DNA of 43,348 nucleotides from a virus, in IMG/VR virus record IMGVR_UViG_3300010396_000063, positions 1 through 43,348 of that record; one strand, given 5' to 3'. The translations under genes and the position numbers were made by a program. The notes below the pieces were generated by a model. It did no database searches and was not told the origin of the DNA. It worked only from the letters and a program-made list of their open reading frames with translations. Numbering within the stretch: the stretch's first letter is position 1; every line of letters begins with the position of its first letter. This document shows, in pieces, positions 23,680-33,262 of this stretch.

Positions 23680-25191
23680 TTAGATTAATTCATGAGTGCC
23701 GTTAATTTTACGGACGTCATCATCTTTACTATAAATCAAAGTATACTCCGCGTGATATTCAACTCCGTCATTTACTTCAACTGGAACAATTACACAGTCC
23801 AGCCAATATCCGACATTTTGGACTTGATACCAAGCATTAGGATCATTAGTTTGCTGAGTAATAAATTGCTTTTGATCTTCAGTAAGGATTTTATCTACAC
23901 TAATAGTGCCATTATTAATTGCCAAATTAACTACGTTTTGGAGAGTACTTAAAATCTGGCTTCGACCTTGACCATTTGCAGAGATTTTAGCTAACTGAGT
24001 AATTAAATTTAATAGCGCAGCGCTGGCAACACTCTTTAACCATTGCTCATTCGCGTAGGTATTCATGTCCTTAGCATCAGTCGCGCCGCCCATCAATACT
24101 CCGCGCTGATAAAAAGCTAATTGCTGACCTGCCGTTTGAGTTAAACCGATATAGTTCACTCTTAATGGATCTAAAGTATTCGCCGCTAAATCTGTACTAA
24201 CTGAAGGACTCAACAAAGGGAATTTTTGAAACATATAATTCTGAACGGAATTAACTCTGAGATAATTCGTTGCAGCAAGTATCATCATAGGCGCCATCTC
24301 GGGGTATTCACCTGCGACACTTGAAATTGTTAAACCTGTCCCGCCATATCCAATTAATGCCGCAGACCATGATGTGGCATCCGCATACGCAGTTGGCACC
24401 ATATATTGGTATTTAACATTTTGCCCCGCGTTCCATTCTGCTGCCTCAGCGTGTTGATCAATCGTTAGTGTAGGTATAAATAAAAACGATCCAAAATTAT
24501 CTGAGCGAGAAGCAGATTGATCTAACGTATCAGTAATAGCTTCAACTGCAGACCCATTAGAAATAACTAAATTATCCCCCCCAGACCAACCAAGATGAGT
24601 GCCTAGAGGCGTACCCGTTACGCCTTCAACATAAGCAATCGTTGCATCGCCTGTTGAACCGCCCACGAAATTAAAACTTGCTCGTGTGGCATCATAAGTA
24701 ACAGTAGCAGAAGTCCACATGGTGCCACTTGCAGTTCTAATCGCCGTTTGAACGATGGTCGCAACATCCGCTAAACTTGTTGCCCCAGAAAAATCTAATG
24801 CGGTAAAAGTATTAGTTGTTCCTAAAATGTTTAAACCGAAAGATCCATTCGTTATTCCTTGCCATGCTGTAAGACTTGAAACTACCGAAGAGTTATCCCC
24901 CAAAATTCTTGGAGACACTGCCGTTTCAACCCAGCGAGAATAAGAAATGGATTGAGGAGAAGTTATATTTTTACTTACCCACCCAAAATAAAAGCTAGCT
25001 CTTTTATATTCTTCTGAAGTCGTACCAAAATAAGCGCCGACAGCCGCAGCACTTGTAAATTCTTTGTCGGTATCTACCGGCAGATAGATGTTAGAAGTGA
25101 ATAAGCGAGCTATTAATTTTCTTTGACCGACACTTCCGCCTGCCCCGACACCCGATGTGATATTCACATATCGATTACTATTTATAGTCAT
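23680..25191 (-). CDS. Tail sheath protein (DUF3383)
   Basis: A 503-residue contractile sheath protein of the DUF3383 type: N-terminal RYVNITSGVGAGG, then R-LIARLFTSN, YFGWVSKNITSPQSISYSRW, the C-terminal GVEYHAEYTLIYSKDDDVRKI with the conserved handshake strand. Presence of a sheath makes this a myovirus-type particle. AGAGGGA precedes the start. Confidence 0.92.
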   Translation of the reverse strand: MTINSNRYVNITSGVGAGGSVGQRKLIARLFTSNIYLPVDTDKEFTSAAAVGAYFGTTSEEYKRASFYFGWVSKNITSPQSISYSRWVETAVSPRILGDNSSVVSSLTAWQGITNGSFGLNILGTTNTFTALDFSGATSLADVATIVQTAIRTASGTMWTSATVTYDATRASFNFVGGSTGDATIAYVEGVTGTPLGTHLGWSGGDNLVISNGSAVEAITDTLDQSASRSDNFGSFLFIPTLTIDQHAEAAEWNAGQNVKYQYMVPTAYADATSWSAALIGYGGTGLTISSVAGEYPEMAPMMILAATNYLRVNSVQNYMFQKFPLLSPSVSTDLAANTLDPLRVNYIGLTQTAGQQLAFYQRGVLMGGATDAKDMNTYANEQWLKSVASAALLNLITQLAKISANGQGRSQILSTLQNVVNLAINNGTISVDKILTEDQKQFITQQTNDPNAWYQVQNVGYWLDCVIVPVEVNDGVEYHAEYTLIYSKDDDVRKINGTHELI

Positions 25192-25207
25192 TCAAAAATC
25201 CCTCTGT

Positions 25208-25744
25208 CTAAACTCGCTTTATGTTAAATTCAAATGATTCTATCACTGGATCTATTGATACTCTAGTTTGCTTATGCGTTAAAATAAAGTCAAACGAAGG
25301 TGATGCCTCGAAACGATCTCTATCGTCTGTAAAATAAGGATTTCGCACATCAGTAACTCGCAAGATTCCTACCTCTTTTAAAAGTAGTTGTTCTCTTGCA
25401 CTGTCGCTTTGCATAATCGCTGCAGCCTCGTTCACTAAATCAGAGGCGGTATAGCTTGGGTTAGATGGTTTTTGAATTACAAGCGCACTCATTTGAAAAA
25501 CAGTTTCATACCACTGTTCTTCGATATGCTCCATCACACTATCAACAGTATTCCATATGCTATCACGTCTCAAAAATCCGTAACGCTTATCCCCTACTTT
25601 ATAAAAATATACGGTTGGGGGTGTGTCGGTTCCTTGTTGAGTTGGTTGGTACGCTTGTTTTGATATCACATCAGTGTAGCCCGCATTAATCAATCCCGTT
25701 TTTAAAATAGGCCAAAACACTTTTATTAATTCATTATCTGTCAT
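25208..25744 (-). CDS. Phage gateway/tail terminator-like protein
   Basis: A 178-residue protein with the pattern of phage gateway (neck) proteins: GYTDVISKQAYQPTQQGTD, PPTVYFYKVGDKRYGF, ETVFQMSALV, REQLLLKEVGILRVTDVRNPYF, EASPSFDFILTHKQ. It would close the tail top before joining to the head. It sits directly before the sheath gene. Confidence 0.75.
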   Translation of the reverse strand: MTDNELIKVFWPILKTGLINAGYTDVISKQAYQPTQQGTDTPPTVYFYKVGDKRYGFLRRDSIWNTVDSVMEHIEEQWYETVFQMSALVIQKPSNPSYTASDLVNEAAAIMQSDSAREQLLLKEVGILRVTDVRNPYFTDDRDRFEASPSFDFILTHKQTRVSIDPVIESFEFNIKRV

Positions 25745-25747
25745 GCG

Positions 25748-26215
25748 TTAATTCTCCGTATCTTGAGGGAAATTACCATGACTATAATTTTCATTGTCAT
25801 TTATAGTTGGTACTTCATTAAAACCGAAAGTATCAACATCGGGATTGAACTTACCGACCATAACGCAAAGAACGCCAACCCAACCATCTACAGGATACCA
25901 ATTGTTATTAGACTCACATTGATAGCGCTTACCGTCAAAAATAATTTGATCCGCCGATACATCGCGTTGAACATCAATAACATTCGTAGGAGTATAAAAA
26001 ACCGCATAAGTTTTTTGGAAGTCCAACCCGTAGACCTCATAGAGGCTTTTAGATATTGGCTGAAAACTACCTTGAATATAAACTGCTGGAGCATACAAAG
26101 TCACATCCTGACCAACATCATTTAACGTACGTTGCAATGCTTTGTAATAGGTGACCGTTTGCGGTGCGATTACCGTTAAAGCAAGATTTAATAAATTGGA
26201 TCCTGGAACTGACAT
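25748..26215 (-). CDS. Neck/collar-region structural protein
   Basis: A 155-residue protein located between the HK97-gp10-like and gateway proteins; probably part of the neck or head-tail joining complex. Strands such as QTVTYYKALQRTLNDVGQDV and TYAVFYTPTNVIDVQRDV are visible. Its C terminus (FGFNEVPTINDNENY and GNF) repeats the C terminus of the DUF2612 protein at 16635. Function is by context. Confidence 0.6.
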   Translation of the reverse strand: MSVPGSNLLNLALTVIAPQTVTYYKALQRTLNDVGQDVTLYAPAVYIQGSFQPISKSLYEVYGLDFQKTYAVFYTPTNVIDVQRDVSADQIIFDGKRYQCESNNNWYPVDGWVGVLCVMVGKFNPDVDTFGFNEVPTINDNENYSHGNFPQDTEN

Positions 26216-26706
26216 TAAGGTTTCTCCACTTTACCCAAAACGCTATCAAGTAACATGCCTGTATCAATTAAAGGTTTTGTAAGTCGGCCTATCGTTTTTT
26301 TATCTTTTCTTCGAGATAAACGCGCTTTAATTGTTCCGGGCTTTAAGGGAGGTTCATAAATAGCAGATATCGTGTCTTTAACATCTCCCGCAGCTTTATC
26401 TACTAAAAGTTCCATAACGTCTCTACTTGTAGAGTTACCTTTAAGTATGGAACTAACTCCTGCGGCAATTAAGCGTTTCCACTTCGCTTCTTCTCTAATA
26501 ATAGTCAGACGCAGCATAGGTCGAGGCGGGATATTATGTTGCGGCCATCCATATTCCGAAATAGCGGCAGCCATAGCAACCTGAAAACCAGATTCGTACT
26601 TGGCATTTTCAAACCACCCAACTTTGCCAAGTACACCTTTTATGCCTTTAAGTGCAACTTTAAAATTTTTATCTGCATCACCTTGCACTCGATTGACTTT
26701 TATCAT
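26215..26706 (-). CDS. HK97 gp10-like head-tail connector
   Basis: A 163-residue protein with a gp10-like/tail completion pattern: GWFENAKYESG, AAISEYGWPQHNIPPRPMLR, and the C-terminal PLKPGTIKARLS with KPLIDTGMLLDSV. The IPPRPML and L-I-D-T-G-x-L-x-x-S motifs are diagnostic. It would complete the tail-side connector. It is coupled to DUF4054 by TAATG. Confidence 0.8.
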   Translation of the reverse strand: MIKVNRVQGDADKNFKVALKGIKGVLGKVGWFENAKYESGFQVAMAAAISEYGWPQHNIPPRPMLRLTIIREEAKWKRLIAAGVSSILKGNSTSRDVMELLVDKAAGDVKDTISAIYEPPLKPGTIKARLSRRKDKKTIGRLTKPLIDTGMLLDSVLGKVEKP

Positions 26707-27143
26707 TAGAAGATACCATAAACTTTCCTGAACGCTTGACCTTCAGGTAAGCCCCCAATGTAATTACCGCCAACCGATCGGACTTGCAACAATCCTAAAA
26801 GTTGAATGCCATAAAGTGTTGTAGATAACCACCATTGCCATTGATTTTTTAATGGTGGTGGAGTCAATGACACAGTGACTTTATCAACCGTCGAATTTTG
26901 AATTAAAACTGAAGTTTGGCCTCTTGCAATTAAAACAGACGAAGCCACTAGATGAGCGGTCATTAGGTTTAACGCTAATAACCGGCATCCGTTTTGGAGA
27001 TTACCATAATCTGACGTATCATCAATATAGCAAATCGCTTGATCCCAGTACATCTGTAACATAGCATCAGGAAATTGCACGGAGTTAGCATACGCTGGAA
27101 ATTGCGCCCGAAATAACGTGGGTTCAAATACCAGCGTCGCCAT
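26706..27143 (-). CDS. DUF4054 head-tail adaptor
   Basis: A 145-residue DUF4054-type protein (adaptor ring below the portal): [20 protein letters not shown] opening, [32 protein letters not shown], and the C-terminal [20 protein letters not shown]. It lies one gene after the major capsid protein, as in related phages. Confidence 0.85.
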   Translation of the reverse strand: MATLVFEPTLFRAQFPAYANSVQFPDAMLQMYWDQAICYIDDTSDYGNLQNGCRLLALNLMTAHLVASSVLIARGQTSVLIQNSTVDKVTVSLTPPPLKNQWQWWLSTTLYGIQLLGLLQVRSVGGNYIGGLPEGQAFRKVYGIF

Positions 27144-27145
27144 AT

Positions 27146-27532
27146 CTAACCACCTCTGTTTTTGTTAGTCGAAGGCTTCGGCTTTGATTTAACCTCAGTG
27201 TCTTTATAATCATCTGGACTAACTGGTGCAGATTTATCTTTCTCTTGCATATCCGCCGCTACTTTTTCAACGGCAACAGATTTCTTTTCAACTCTAATAA
27301 AACCGTTTTCTTTATGCTTTTTGAAAAGCCAGATAGATTCAAGAATTGCTAAATCTTCGTCGTTAACTTCAGTAACAACGCCTTTAGGTGTAATAATATG
27401 TTTTTTGTCGACAACATTTGCGCCGCCATTAATTGTGATAGATCTTTCAACCACTGCTATGCCGTCGCCAATGTTTGGTACAAACGTTTGATAAGTCACG
27501 CCCGTCGACATTGTAGAGTATATGTAATTCAT
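27146..27532 (-). CDS. Unknown capsid-region protein
   Basis: A 128-residue protein between the major capsid and DUF4054 genes. The first 80 residues look like a small beta-rich domain; the C-terminal 45 residues are charged and low complexity ([31 protein letters not shown]). It may be a head protein with a flexible tail. Not recognised. Confidence 0.6.
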   Translation of the reverse strand: MNYIYSTMSTGVTYQTFVPNIGDGIAVVERSITINGGANVVDKKHIITPKGVVTEVNDEDLAILESIWLFKKHKENGFIRVEKKSVAVEKVAADMQEKDKSAPVSPDDYKDTEVKSKPKPSTNKNRGG

Positions 27533-27558
27533 TTAATCCTCTCCTCATATAATAGATA

Positions 27559-27578
27559 AGCGCCGTAGTCGCGGCGCT
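27559..27578 (-). terminator. Hairpin after the major capsid gene
   Basis: AGCGCCG, six-base loop, CGGCGCT: seven perfect pairs, 15 bases after the capsid stop codon in the direction of transcription. The run after it is only modestly T-rich, so it may be a partial terminator or a stabiliser raising capsid mRNA level. Confidence 0.5.
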
Positions 27579-27592
27579 ATGATACTACTATA

Positions 27593-28696
27593 TTAAATTC
27601 CTGATCTACGCACAACCGCGTAAGGACGTTTACACATAACGCCAGCAGTGGCATTTGTATAATCTTCTAAATATCCTTTTGCAAGTTGTTGAACACCCAA
27701 CACTTGGAATTTAGCGGGTATAACTTGAATAAAAGTGCGGCCATCGTCAGTTGATAAATCTTTTACTGACTCAGCGTAAAGATAAAACACATTCGCACCG
27801 CCATTCGCGCTATTGAATTCAGGAGCGGATGTTACACGGATGCGAGGATAAGCTTCTCGTAACCATTGACGAACAGAGATACCGAAATCAGAAGGTTTCG
27901 CCAAGTAATCTACCGCTGCAGTTGCAATAGCAAGGGTTATATCAACTTCTTGTGGATCAATCTGATCTTGTGATTGATTACGTAAAGTTGAAATTGCAGT
28001 TAAAATGTCTTTTTGAATTTCCAAAAAGGTTTTTGAAGACCACAATGGTGAACCCGACGCACCATTAGGTACGCTAGTATAGTTAGGTAAACCTGGATCG
28101 TTCAAAATACCATACGTGCGGTTATTGCCATTGTTATAGCCAAAAAAACCTACTTTGTTACGTTCGATTTCTAATGCTAAAGCTGCTGCTTCTCGTTTAG
28201 AAGAGGCAGTGTCGATTCGAGCACGAGAAGCACGAGCTTCTTCCAACATGCCAATTTGCATACCTTCTTCAAAACGAACGATGGTACGACGTTCCCAATT
28301 TGGGTTCCAAGAAGAGAAAGGAACGTTTTGGTAATCGCCATAAGGTTTTGCTTTACCAGTTAATTCTAAAACGCCTTGGACAACTTCTTCGTCTTCCCAA
28401 GATCCGCTTGTCATAATGCCGACTAAATCGTCTATTTTTCGAGCAGCCGTAATGACATAAACGAAGCCCGGGAGCCAATTTTGTAAAAACTGAATGGGAA
28501 CAGGAATGCTACCAGTTGTTACGGTCGGTTCGATCGCATCCATTGCCCAATTGATCATGGCTTTTAGATTTTTTTCACCGTCACGATGATCTAAAGCAAT
28601 CCCAAGTTTATGTAAGCTTTTATATTCTGTTGGCGCAAAGTCACGCAAGGAGCGTACGTCACGTGGTGAAATATAAGATCTTTCCTGACTTCTCAT
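27593..28696 (-). CDS. Major capsid protein (DUF2184)
   Basis: A 367-residue DUF2184-type HK97-fold capsid protein. Family-like blocks include SIPVPIQFLQNWLPGFVYVI, RKIDDLVGI, GSWEDEEVVQGVLE, GKAKPYGDYQNVPFSSWNPN with the RRTIVRFEEGMQIG that follows, and GFFGYNNGNNRTYGILNDP. It forms the icosahedral shell. It is preceded by cement and DUF2213 genes. Confidence 0.93.
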   Translation of the reverse strand: MRSQERSYISPRDVRSLRDFAPTEYKSLHKLGIALDHRDGEKNLKAMINWAMDAIEPTVTTGSIPVPIQFLQNWLPGFVYVITAARKIDDLVGIMTSGSWEDEEVVQGVLELTGKAKPYGDYQNVPFSSWNPNWERRTIVRFEEGMQIGMLEEARASRARIDTASSKREAAALALEIERNKVGFFGYNNGNNRTYGILNDPGLPNYTSVPNGASGSPLWSSKTFLEIQKDILTAISTLRNQSQDQIDPQEVDITLAIATAAVDYLAKPSDFGISVRQWLREAYPRIRVTSAPEFNSANGGANVFYLYAESVKDLSTDDGRTFIQVIPAKFQVLGVQQLAKGYLEDYTNATAGVMCKRPYAVVRRSGI

Positions 28697-28709
28697 GTTG
28701 CTTACTCCT

Positions 28710-29219
28710 TTACGCTGGAATTGTTAAAGTGGGTGTTAACTCGATAACGGCTAAGCCTGCGCCCGCTACTGTATATTCTGCGACTGTTGCATATGCAAAA
28801 GCTTGACCTGCGCCCAGGGAACCTCCAGGGGAAATAGTAGCTAAAGCACCCGTAGTGGTGTTATATACAACTAAATCACCGACCGCCGCTGCTGCAGGTA
28901 AACTCACAACCATACGACCCATTGTGACGAAATTTGCTTGCGCGTTGTTGGGGAGAGTTAAGCTTGGCGCTAATGATCCACCTGCTTGAGTTCCTAATAG
29001 CGCGTTCTGTTTTGGACAAGCCATAATACCTGCGAAAACGCCTGTGCCGCCTGCGGCCACGGTGGCTTCATCGGTAATCGTAAAAGCACGACCAAAAACG
29101 TTATTGCTTGCATCACTCGAAACAACATTAAAAACTTGTGAACGATATGGGCTGTTATCGTAAAGTTCACCTACAACAGCAAAACCTTGATTTAAACTAA
29201 CTGAAGATTGAAAGGACAT
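28710..29219 (-). CDS. Capsid decoration/structural cement protein
   Basis: A 169-residue Ala/Gly/Val-rich beta protein directly before the capsid gene, matching the structural cement type (SLNQGFAVVGELYDNSPYRS, then GRAFTITDEATVAAGGTGVFAG, MGRMVVSLPAAAAVGDLVVY). It would bind capsid three-fold or local axes and stabilise the head. Confidence 0.82.
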   Translation of the reverse strand: MSFQSSVSLNQGFAVVGELYDNSPYRSQVFNVVSSDASNNVFGRAFTITDEATVAAGGTGVFAGIMACPKQNALLGTQAGGSLAPSLTLPNNAQANFVTMGRMVVSLPAAAAVGDLVVYNTTTGALATISPGGSLGAGQAFAYATVAEYTVAGAGLAVIELTPTLTIPA

Positions 29220-29221
29220 AA

Positions 29222-30469
29222 CTATTTAGCTCCTTTTAAATATGCGTCGACTACGGTTGATTCGGTTTTAACTCCGCCATCTAATGCCACGCCGGTTTGG
29301 CTGAGTTTTCTACCCGCTAAATAGCCCTGCAAAACTGATTCTTCATGTCCTGGTTTGCAAGACAAACCTAGTTTTTTCACACCATATTGTGCAACTTCAC
29401 TCAGTGTCTTTTCTGAATGATCGAAAGTGCCAATATGATTTGAGAGTTGTTTTGCTAACGCATCACGCTGTGAAATTTCACGGAGTAATTGCTTGGTAGA
29501 TAATTTGGAATCCATACCTTCCTTTTTATCGCCTTTTTTATCTTCGTCTTCATCTTCGATATCAACGCGCTTAACAAAATCTTTTGGTTCCACATCAGCG
29601 TCTTTAACCATATCGCCGTCTGGTTTCATTTCGTCTTCATCGGTTTCATTTGCTGGTTTCATTGCACTTTGCAAACCTTCAACTAAACCCATGACTGTTT
29701 TAATTTGTTCTGCGAGAGATTCAAGTGTTAAGCTTGGTTGATCTTCGTCTTTCGTTTCGACTTCCACTTCTGGAGTGTTGTCCGGCATTTTATCTAGCCC
29801 CCTGCTATCAAAAGTAAATTTAAAATGATCTAATACTGCTACATCTTTACCAGCTCGACCTTCATCTACTAGAGCTAGATGATTACCGCGTATCTCTCTC
29901 TGTATTGCATCGTAGTGCTGTCCGCTAAAAGACCCCGTGGTTATATCGTACACGCAGCGATAACCTATCGACAACTCTTTTTTGCCGTCTTGAATTAAAC
30001 GTGCAAGTGTGTCAGAAAAAACTTTTAGATTACCTTTTAGATATCCGTCTTCAAAATAAACTTCTTCACCAACAACACCATGAATTCCTTTTTGCTCTGC
30101 AGGTAAAAGACCGTCTTCTTCTGCGCCCAACATCGCATGGTCATTTGTCCACGGTATTAATTTGAAAGAATCAATACACGCTTGATCTGCTAATTCTTCT
30201 TCAGGACGATAAACGTAATAGATTTTTTCTGCTTCTAATTCAGGACTAATGCTTCGGCCTAAATAAGGAAACACGCCAACTTTAGAAAGTGGATTGCCTT
30301 TAATTTCATACCACCCATTTAAGTCCATCAAACGGGCGGAATCGTCACCTGCATCCCGCGCTTTACTATATGCAATCGCCACGGCTTGTTCTTTTGAATA
30401 ACCAGAATTAATCAATTCAATTATATTTTTTGAGATTGCTTCCTGACTCGATTCCGACTTTAACGGCAT
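29222..30469 (-). CDS. DUF2213 head maturation protease/scaffold
   Basis: A 415-residue DUF2213-type protein. The N-terminal 210 residues carry the protease-like domain ([68 protein letters not shown]). A highly acidic linker ([27 protein letters not shown]) leads to a helical scaffold-like C terminus. It likely scaffolds the prohead and cleaves it. I chose ATG 30469, which follows GAGGG, over the longer frame at 30499. Confidence 0.8.
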   Translation of the reverse strand: MPLKSESSQEAISKNIIELINSGYSKEQAVAIAYSKARDAGDDSARLMDLNGWYEIKGNPLSKVGVFPYLGRSISPELEAEKIYYVYRPEEELADQACIDSFKLIPWTNDHAMLGAEEDGLLPAEQKGIHGVVGEEVYFEDGYLKGNLKVFSDTLARLIQDGKKELSIGYRCVYDITTGSFSGQHYDAIQREIRGNHLALVDEGRAGKDVAVLDHFKFTFDSRGLDKMPDNTPEVEVETKDEDQPSLTLESLAEQIKTVMGLVEGLQSAMKPANETDEDEMKPDGDMVKDADVEPKDFVKRVDIEDEDEDKKGDKKEGMDSKLSTKQLLREISQRDALAKQLSNHIGTFDHSEKTLSEVAQYGVKKLGLSCKPGHEESVLQGYLAGRKLSQTGVALDGGVKTESTVVDAYLKGAK

Positions 30470-30480
30470 AATACCCTCGT

Positions 30481-30744
30481 TTATTCGAAAATTTCCCAAT
30501 CTTCTGCAAGCGCGTCATTGTTTGAAATGGACCAAACCCCGCAAGTTCCATCCGCAGCTTTCAAATCAATATGTGGGCGGTATTTAATTTTCGTCCCCAT
30601 TTGAAATACGGCGTTTAATGGTGCCCTATTTATTTCAAATTCTGACCCATGAACCAAATACACAAACATGTTTTTACCGTTCCACCCTGTGCGTGTTAAT
30701 TTTTTACCTTGTTTAATTAGTTCTAACGCTTCGCTGAAGTTCAT
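30481..30744 (-). CDS. tad2: Tad2-like anti-defence protein (DUF2829)
   Basis: An 87-residue DUF2829 protein: [15 protein letters not shown]-like opening, [14 protein letters not shown] (residues 18-31), HIDLKAADG (58-66) and DALAEDWE (76-83). DUF2829 is the family of Tad2, which binds and sequesters the gcADPR signal of Thoeris defence (and in some members other cyclic nucleotides). It is unusual to find it inside the head operon, between MuF-like and DUF2213 genes. Whether this one binds a signal is not known. Confidence 0.75.
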   Translation of the reverse strand: MNFSEALELIKQGKKLTRTGWNGKNMFVYLVHGSEFEINRAPLNAVFQMGTKIKYRPHIDLKAADGTCGVWSISNNDALAEDWEIFE

Positions 30745-30829
30745 GTTCTTTCCTCAAATTATTACAATCTTTACATTCTAAATTATGACACATGAATAGT
30801 ATGTCGTCATTTCCGCAACCCCACGCCAT
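30713..30829 (-). CDS. 38-residue Cys-rich peptide
   Basis: A short ORF starting [20 protein letters not shown] with four cysteines and a His in the first 22 residues (WGCGN, FMCHNLEC, DCNN), which could bind a zinc ion. Its ATG overlaps the MuF-like stop (TAATG), and it overlaps the Tad2-like start by 32 bases. This placement and Cys spacing argue for a real small gene. Confidence 0.5.
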   Translation of the reverse strand: MAWGCGNDDILFMCHNLECKDCNNLRKEHELQRSVRTN

Positions 30830-31737
30830 TAAAATTCTTCTCCATCTTCAAATTGAACGATAGGAGACATTGTACATCTACAATTAATAGCTTGTCCTGG
30901 AATGCCGCGCTGAGGAGATTCATACCCTTTAGCGACTTGCTCCTGGTTTATAACCGGAAGGTCATCAAAACTATAAATGTTTCCACTCATAGCCATGTGA
31001 CTTTGTCGCGGATGTTGCCCACCCCCACTATGAATCCATTTAAATTTTTTTACGCCCAACGATTGCATACGTTGTTTGTTAATAGAATTATATGCTTTTC
31101 GGGTTTGATCTAATGCGATATTTGTTGCACGTCTTTTTGTTTGTCCTGTGTATTTAGAAATTGCAGGTATTAAATCTTGCAACCCATTACCGGTGGTAAT
31201 AGACCGCATAACTGAGCCCGTTATGTCTTTAAAATATTGCGAAGGTATAGACTTAATCAAACTCACATTCTCTGCAATAATTGCTTTTGAAACGTCTTCC
31301 ATCCCTTTGGGAACAACGCCTGTTTTTAATGAAAGCCCACCGCTCAATTGTTTTAAACTTTCATGTAGAGTTGATTTGCTAGTTTTATCCGCGCCTTTAA
31401 CCATCGCTTTAGCCAAATCTGGTGCACGTAATGCAAACAATCGATAGAATTTAGCAGTTAATGCGTTCATTAACTTTCGAGCTTTAGATGTTATGCTTGC
31501 GTCCATTGCCGCTGCTTCTTCTTGTTGATCGAAATATTCATCTGCAATCTCACCATTAAATAATCGGATAAGTTGTTTACGAGTTTCTAATGTCATCCTA
31601 TCGACAAGTTTATGTAATGCCGTTTTATATTTGACTTGTTGGGACGCGTTGTAATTAAGCGACGTCCCAAGAAGATTGGTTTCTTCTCTCGCTTTCGCCC
31701 ATTTACGTTTTTTTTTCGTTAATGGAGGATTAGGCAT
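30829..31737 (-). CDS. MuF-like minor head protein
   Basis: A 302-residue protein of the SPP1 gp7/Mu gpF type. The C-terminal 100 residues carry the head-morphogenesis block: [51 protein letters not shown] and a terminal INCRC motif. The N-terminal half is helical. It probably enters the capsid with portal and may be ejected with DNA. It overlaps the portal gene by eight bases. Confidence 0.85.
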   Translation of the reverse strand: MPNPPLTKKKRKWAKAREETNLLGTSLNYNASQQVKYKTALHKLVDRMTLETRKQLIRLFNGEIADEYFDQQEEAAAMDASITSKARKLMNALTAKFYRLFALRAPDLAKAMVKGADKTSKSTLHESLKQLSGGLSLKTGVVPKGMEDVSKAIIAENVSLIKSIPSQYFKDITGSVMRSITTGNGLQDLIPAISKYTGQTKRRATNIALDQTRKAYNSINKQRMQSLGVKKFKWIHSGGGQHPRQSHMAMSGNIYSFDDLPVINQEQVAKGYESPQRGIPGQAINCRCTMSPIVQFEDGEEF

Positions 31738-33262
31738 ACTCTAGACTGCTTTGCTCTTCCGGTTGTTCTTCGTTTGGCATATCCGCAGATATACCATTAT
31801 AGCCACTAGACGGATCGTTGATGATTCGTTGGCGTTCGTCTTCACCATCAATCGCGCCCGATTGCATCAACACCAATCCAGTATCAGCTTTTAACTTATT
31901 AATATCCGCTTGTTCTTTGGCGCTTACTTCATTAAGTGGATTCCAAGTTACACTCGTTGAAAAAGGATTAATACCAAAACTCGGCGCGATCTCAGAACGT
32001 ATTAATAACAAATGATGCCGTTCAATTAATGGTGTTAAATCATGAGATTGAATACTTTTTAATTCTTCATGATAACTTTTCTCTTCATAATCACCCGTTG
32101 AATTAAAACCTTTGGGGGTGGTTCCGAGTAATTTGACAGCGGGGATATTTGCCGCTGCGGCTACAATTTGATACTGCGTCATGATTACGGCATCGAGATC
32201 AGCAAGCGAAGTGTCAAACTGTTGCATTTCTTCGTCTAACCCAATCGTTTTAATCCCGTAGTTATCTCTGTTGTAAATCCATTTCTGAATATTTTTATCA
32301 AAATTAATTTCGTTTGCTAACGCCTGTGTAAGATCTACTTTTAAAACGTCCGTACGTTTTGTTAATGCAAGTTGTGGCGCTTCATTTGCTGTACGTTCTG
32401 CAGCATATACACGCTCATATATTTTTTGTGGTATTGGCACGCCGCCATAAATGTATGTTGGTTTTAAAATGTCTGGCAATTCTTCAGTGCGATAGATAAT
32501 TAAGTGTGTTCTATGGATACGGTGTCCGTTAACTCTCCACCAGGTCGGCTCATAAAAAAACATTGAAGAAGGGTCACTCGCGGCTTCACCATCTAATTCT
32601 GGGGTTATCCAATACGGATCAATTTGTGATATCCCTTTATAGCTTCCCGGCATTATCCCATCGGGATTAAAAGGTTTTTTATAATAGTCTGGGTCTTCCG
32701 AATTAACTTTAAACATCGCTATGCGAATGCCAAATACGCGACCCTTATTGATGAATTCAATAAGATTCGAATTTAATTTGTATTTAACATCTGCTCTACG
32801 TATAGCATCTAAAATCTCAGGATCTACCTCTGTACCATCATTAACGGTCAACTCATAGCCGTTTCTTACCGCATCACGTGCTGGCATAGAACAACATTTG
32901 TTTATCAACCATTGCTGAGAGAGTAAAGCCGCCATTTGATAACCGATAAAACTTTGTGATCCGTACCAACCCAGTTGAGCGCTAGGCATATTCACGCCAT
33001 AAGGGAAAACCAAAGGCATGCCATCTTGAGCGAAACCCGCGACGTCTTTTGCGTCCATTGCAAATCCATTTTCGTCAACAGGTTTGAAATTAGCAGCCGT
33101 TCGTTGAAAGGTTTTAGCAATAGCTGTGTTAAAAACCTCGGAATAAGATTTACCTTCATATTGAATGTCAGTTGAAAACATCCCGACGGGTTTTTCTTCA
33201 GGCTTTGATTCTTGAGGAACGTTGCCTCGCAATATATCCCAAATCTGTTTTAATTTACTCAC
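31730..33262 (-). CDS. Portal protein (DUF1073)
   Basis: A 510-residue DUF1073-type portal protein; [20 protein letters not shown] with the [10 protein letters not shown] that follows, [45 protein letters not shown] and [20 protein letters not shown] are characteristic. It forms the ring through which DNA enters. I chose GTG 33262, with AGGGGG eight bases upstream and overlap with the TerL stop, over the upstream ATG 33298. Some automatic annotations call this domain Acb1 family; that does not mean anti-CBASS activity. Confidence 0.88.
   Translation of the reverse strand: MSKLKQIWDILRGNVPQESKPEEKPVGMFSTDIQYEGKSYSEVFNTAIAKTFQRTAANFKPVDENGFAMDAKDVAGFAQDGMPLVFPYGVNMPSAQLGWYGSQSFIGYQMAALLSQQWLINKCCSMPARDAVRNGYELTVNDGTEVDPEILDAIRRADVKYKLNSNLIEFINKGRVFGIRIAMFKVNSEDPDYYKKPFNPDGIMPGSYKGISQIDPYWITPELDGEAASDPSSMFFYEPTWWRVNGHRIHRTHLIIYRTEELPDILKPTYIYGGVPIPQKIYERVYAAERTANEAPQLALTKRTDVLKVDLTQALANEINFDKNIQKWIYNRDNYGIKTIGLDEEMQQFDTSLADLDAVIMTQYQIVAAAANIPAVKLLGTTPKGFNSTGDYEEKSYHEELKSIQSHDLTPLIERHHLLLIRSEIAPSFGINPFSTSVTWNPLNEVSAKEQADINKLKADTGLVLMQSGAIDGEDERQRIINDPSSGYNGISADMPNEEQPEEQSSLEYA

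Noticed and set aside
31730-33262. Anti-CBASS Acb1 nuclease
   Set aside because: The DUF1073 name is linked to Acb1 in some annotations, but this protein has portal-like length, motifs and position, and no fused phosphodiesterase domain was seen.
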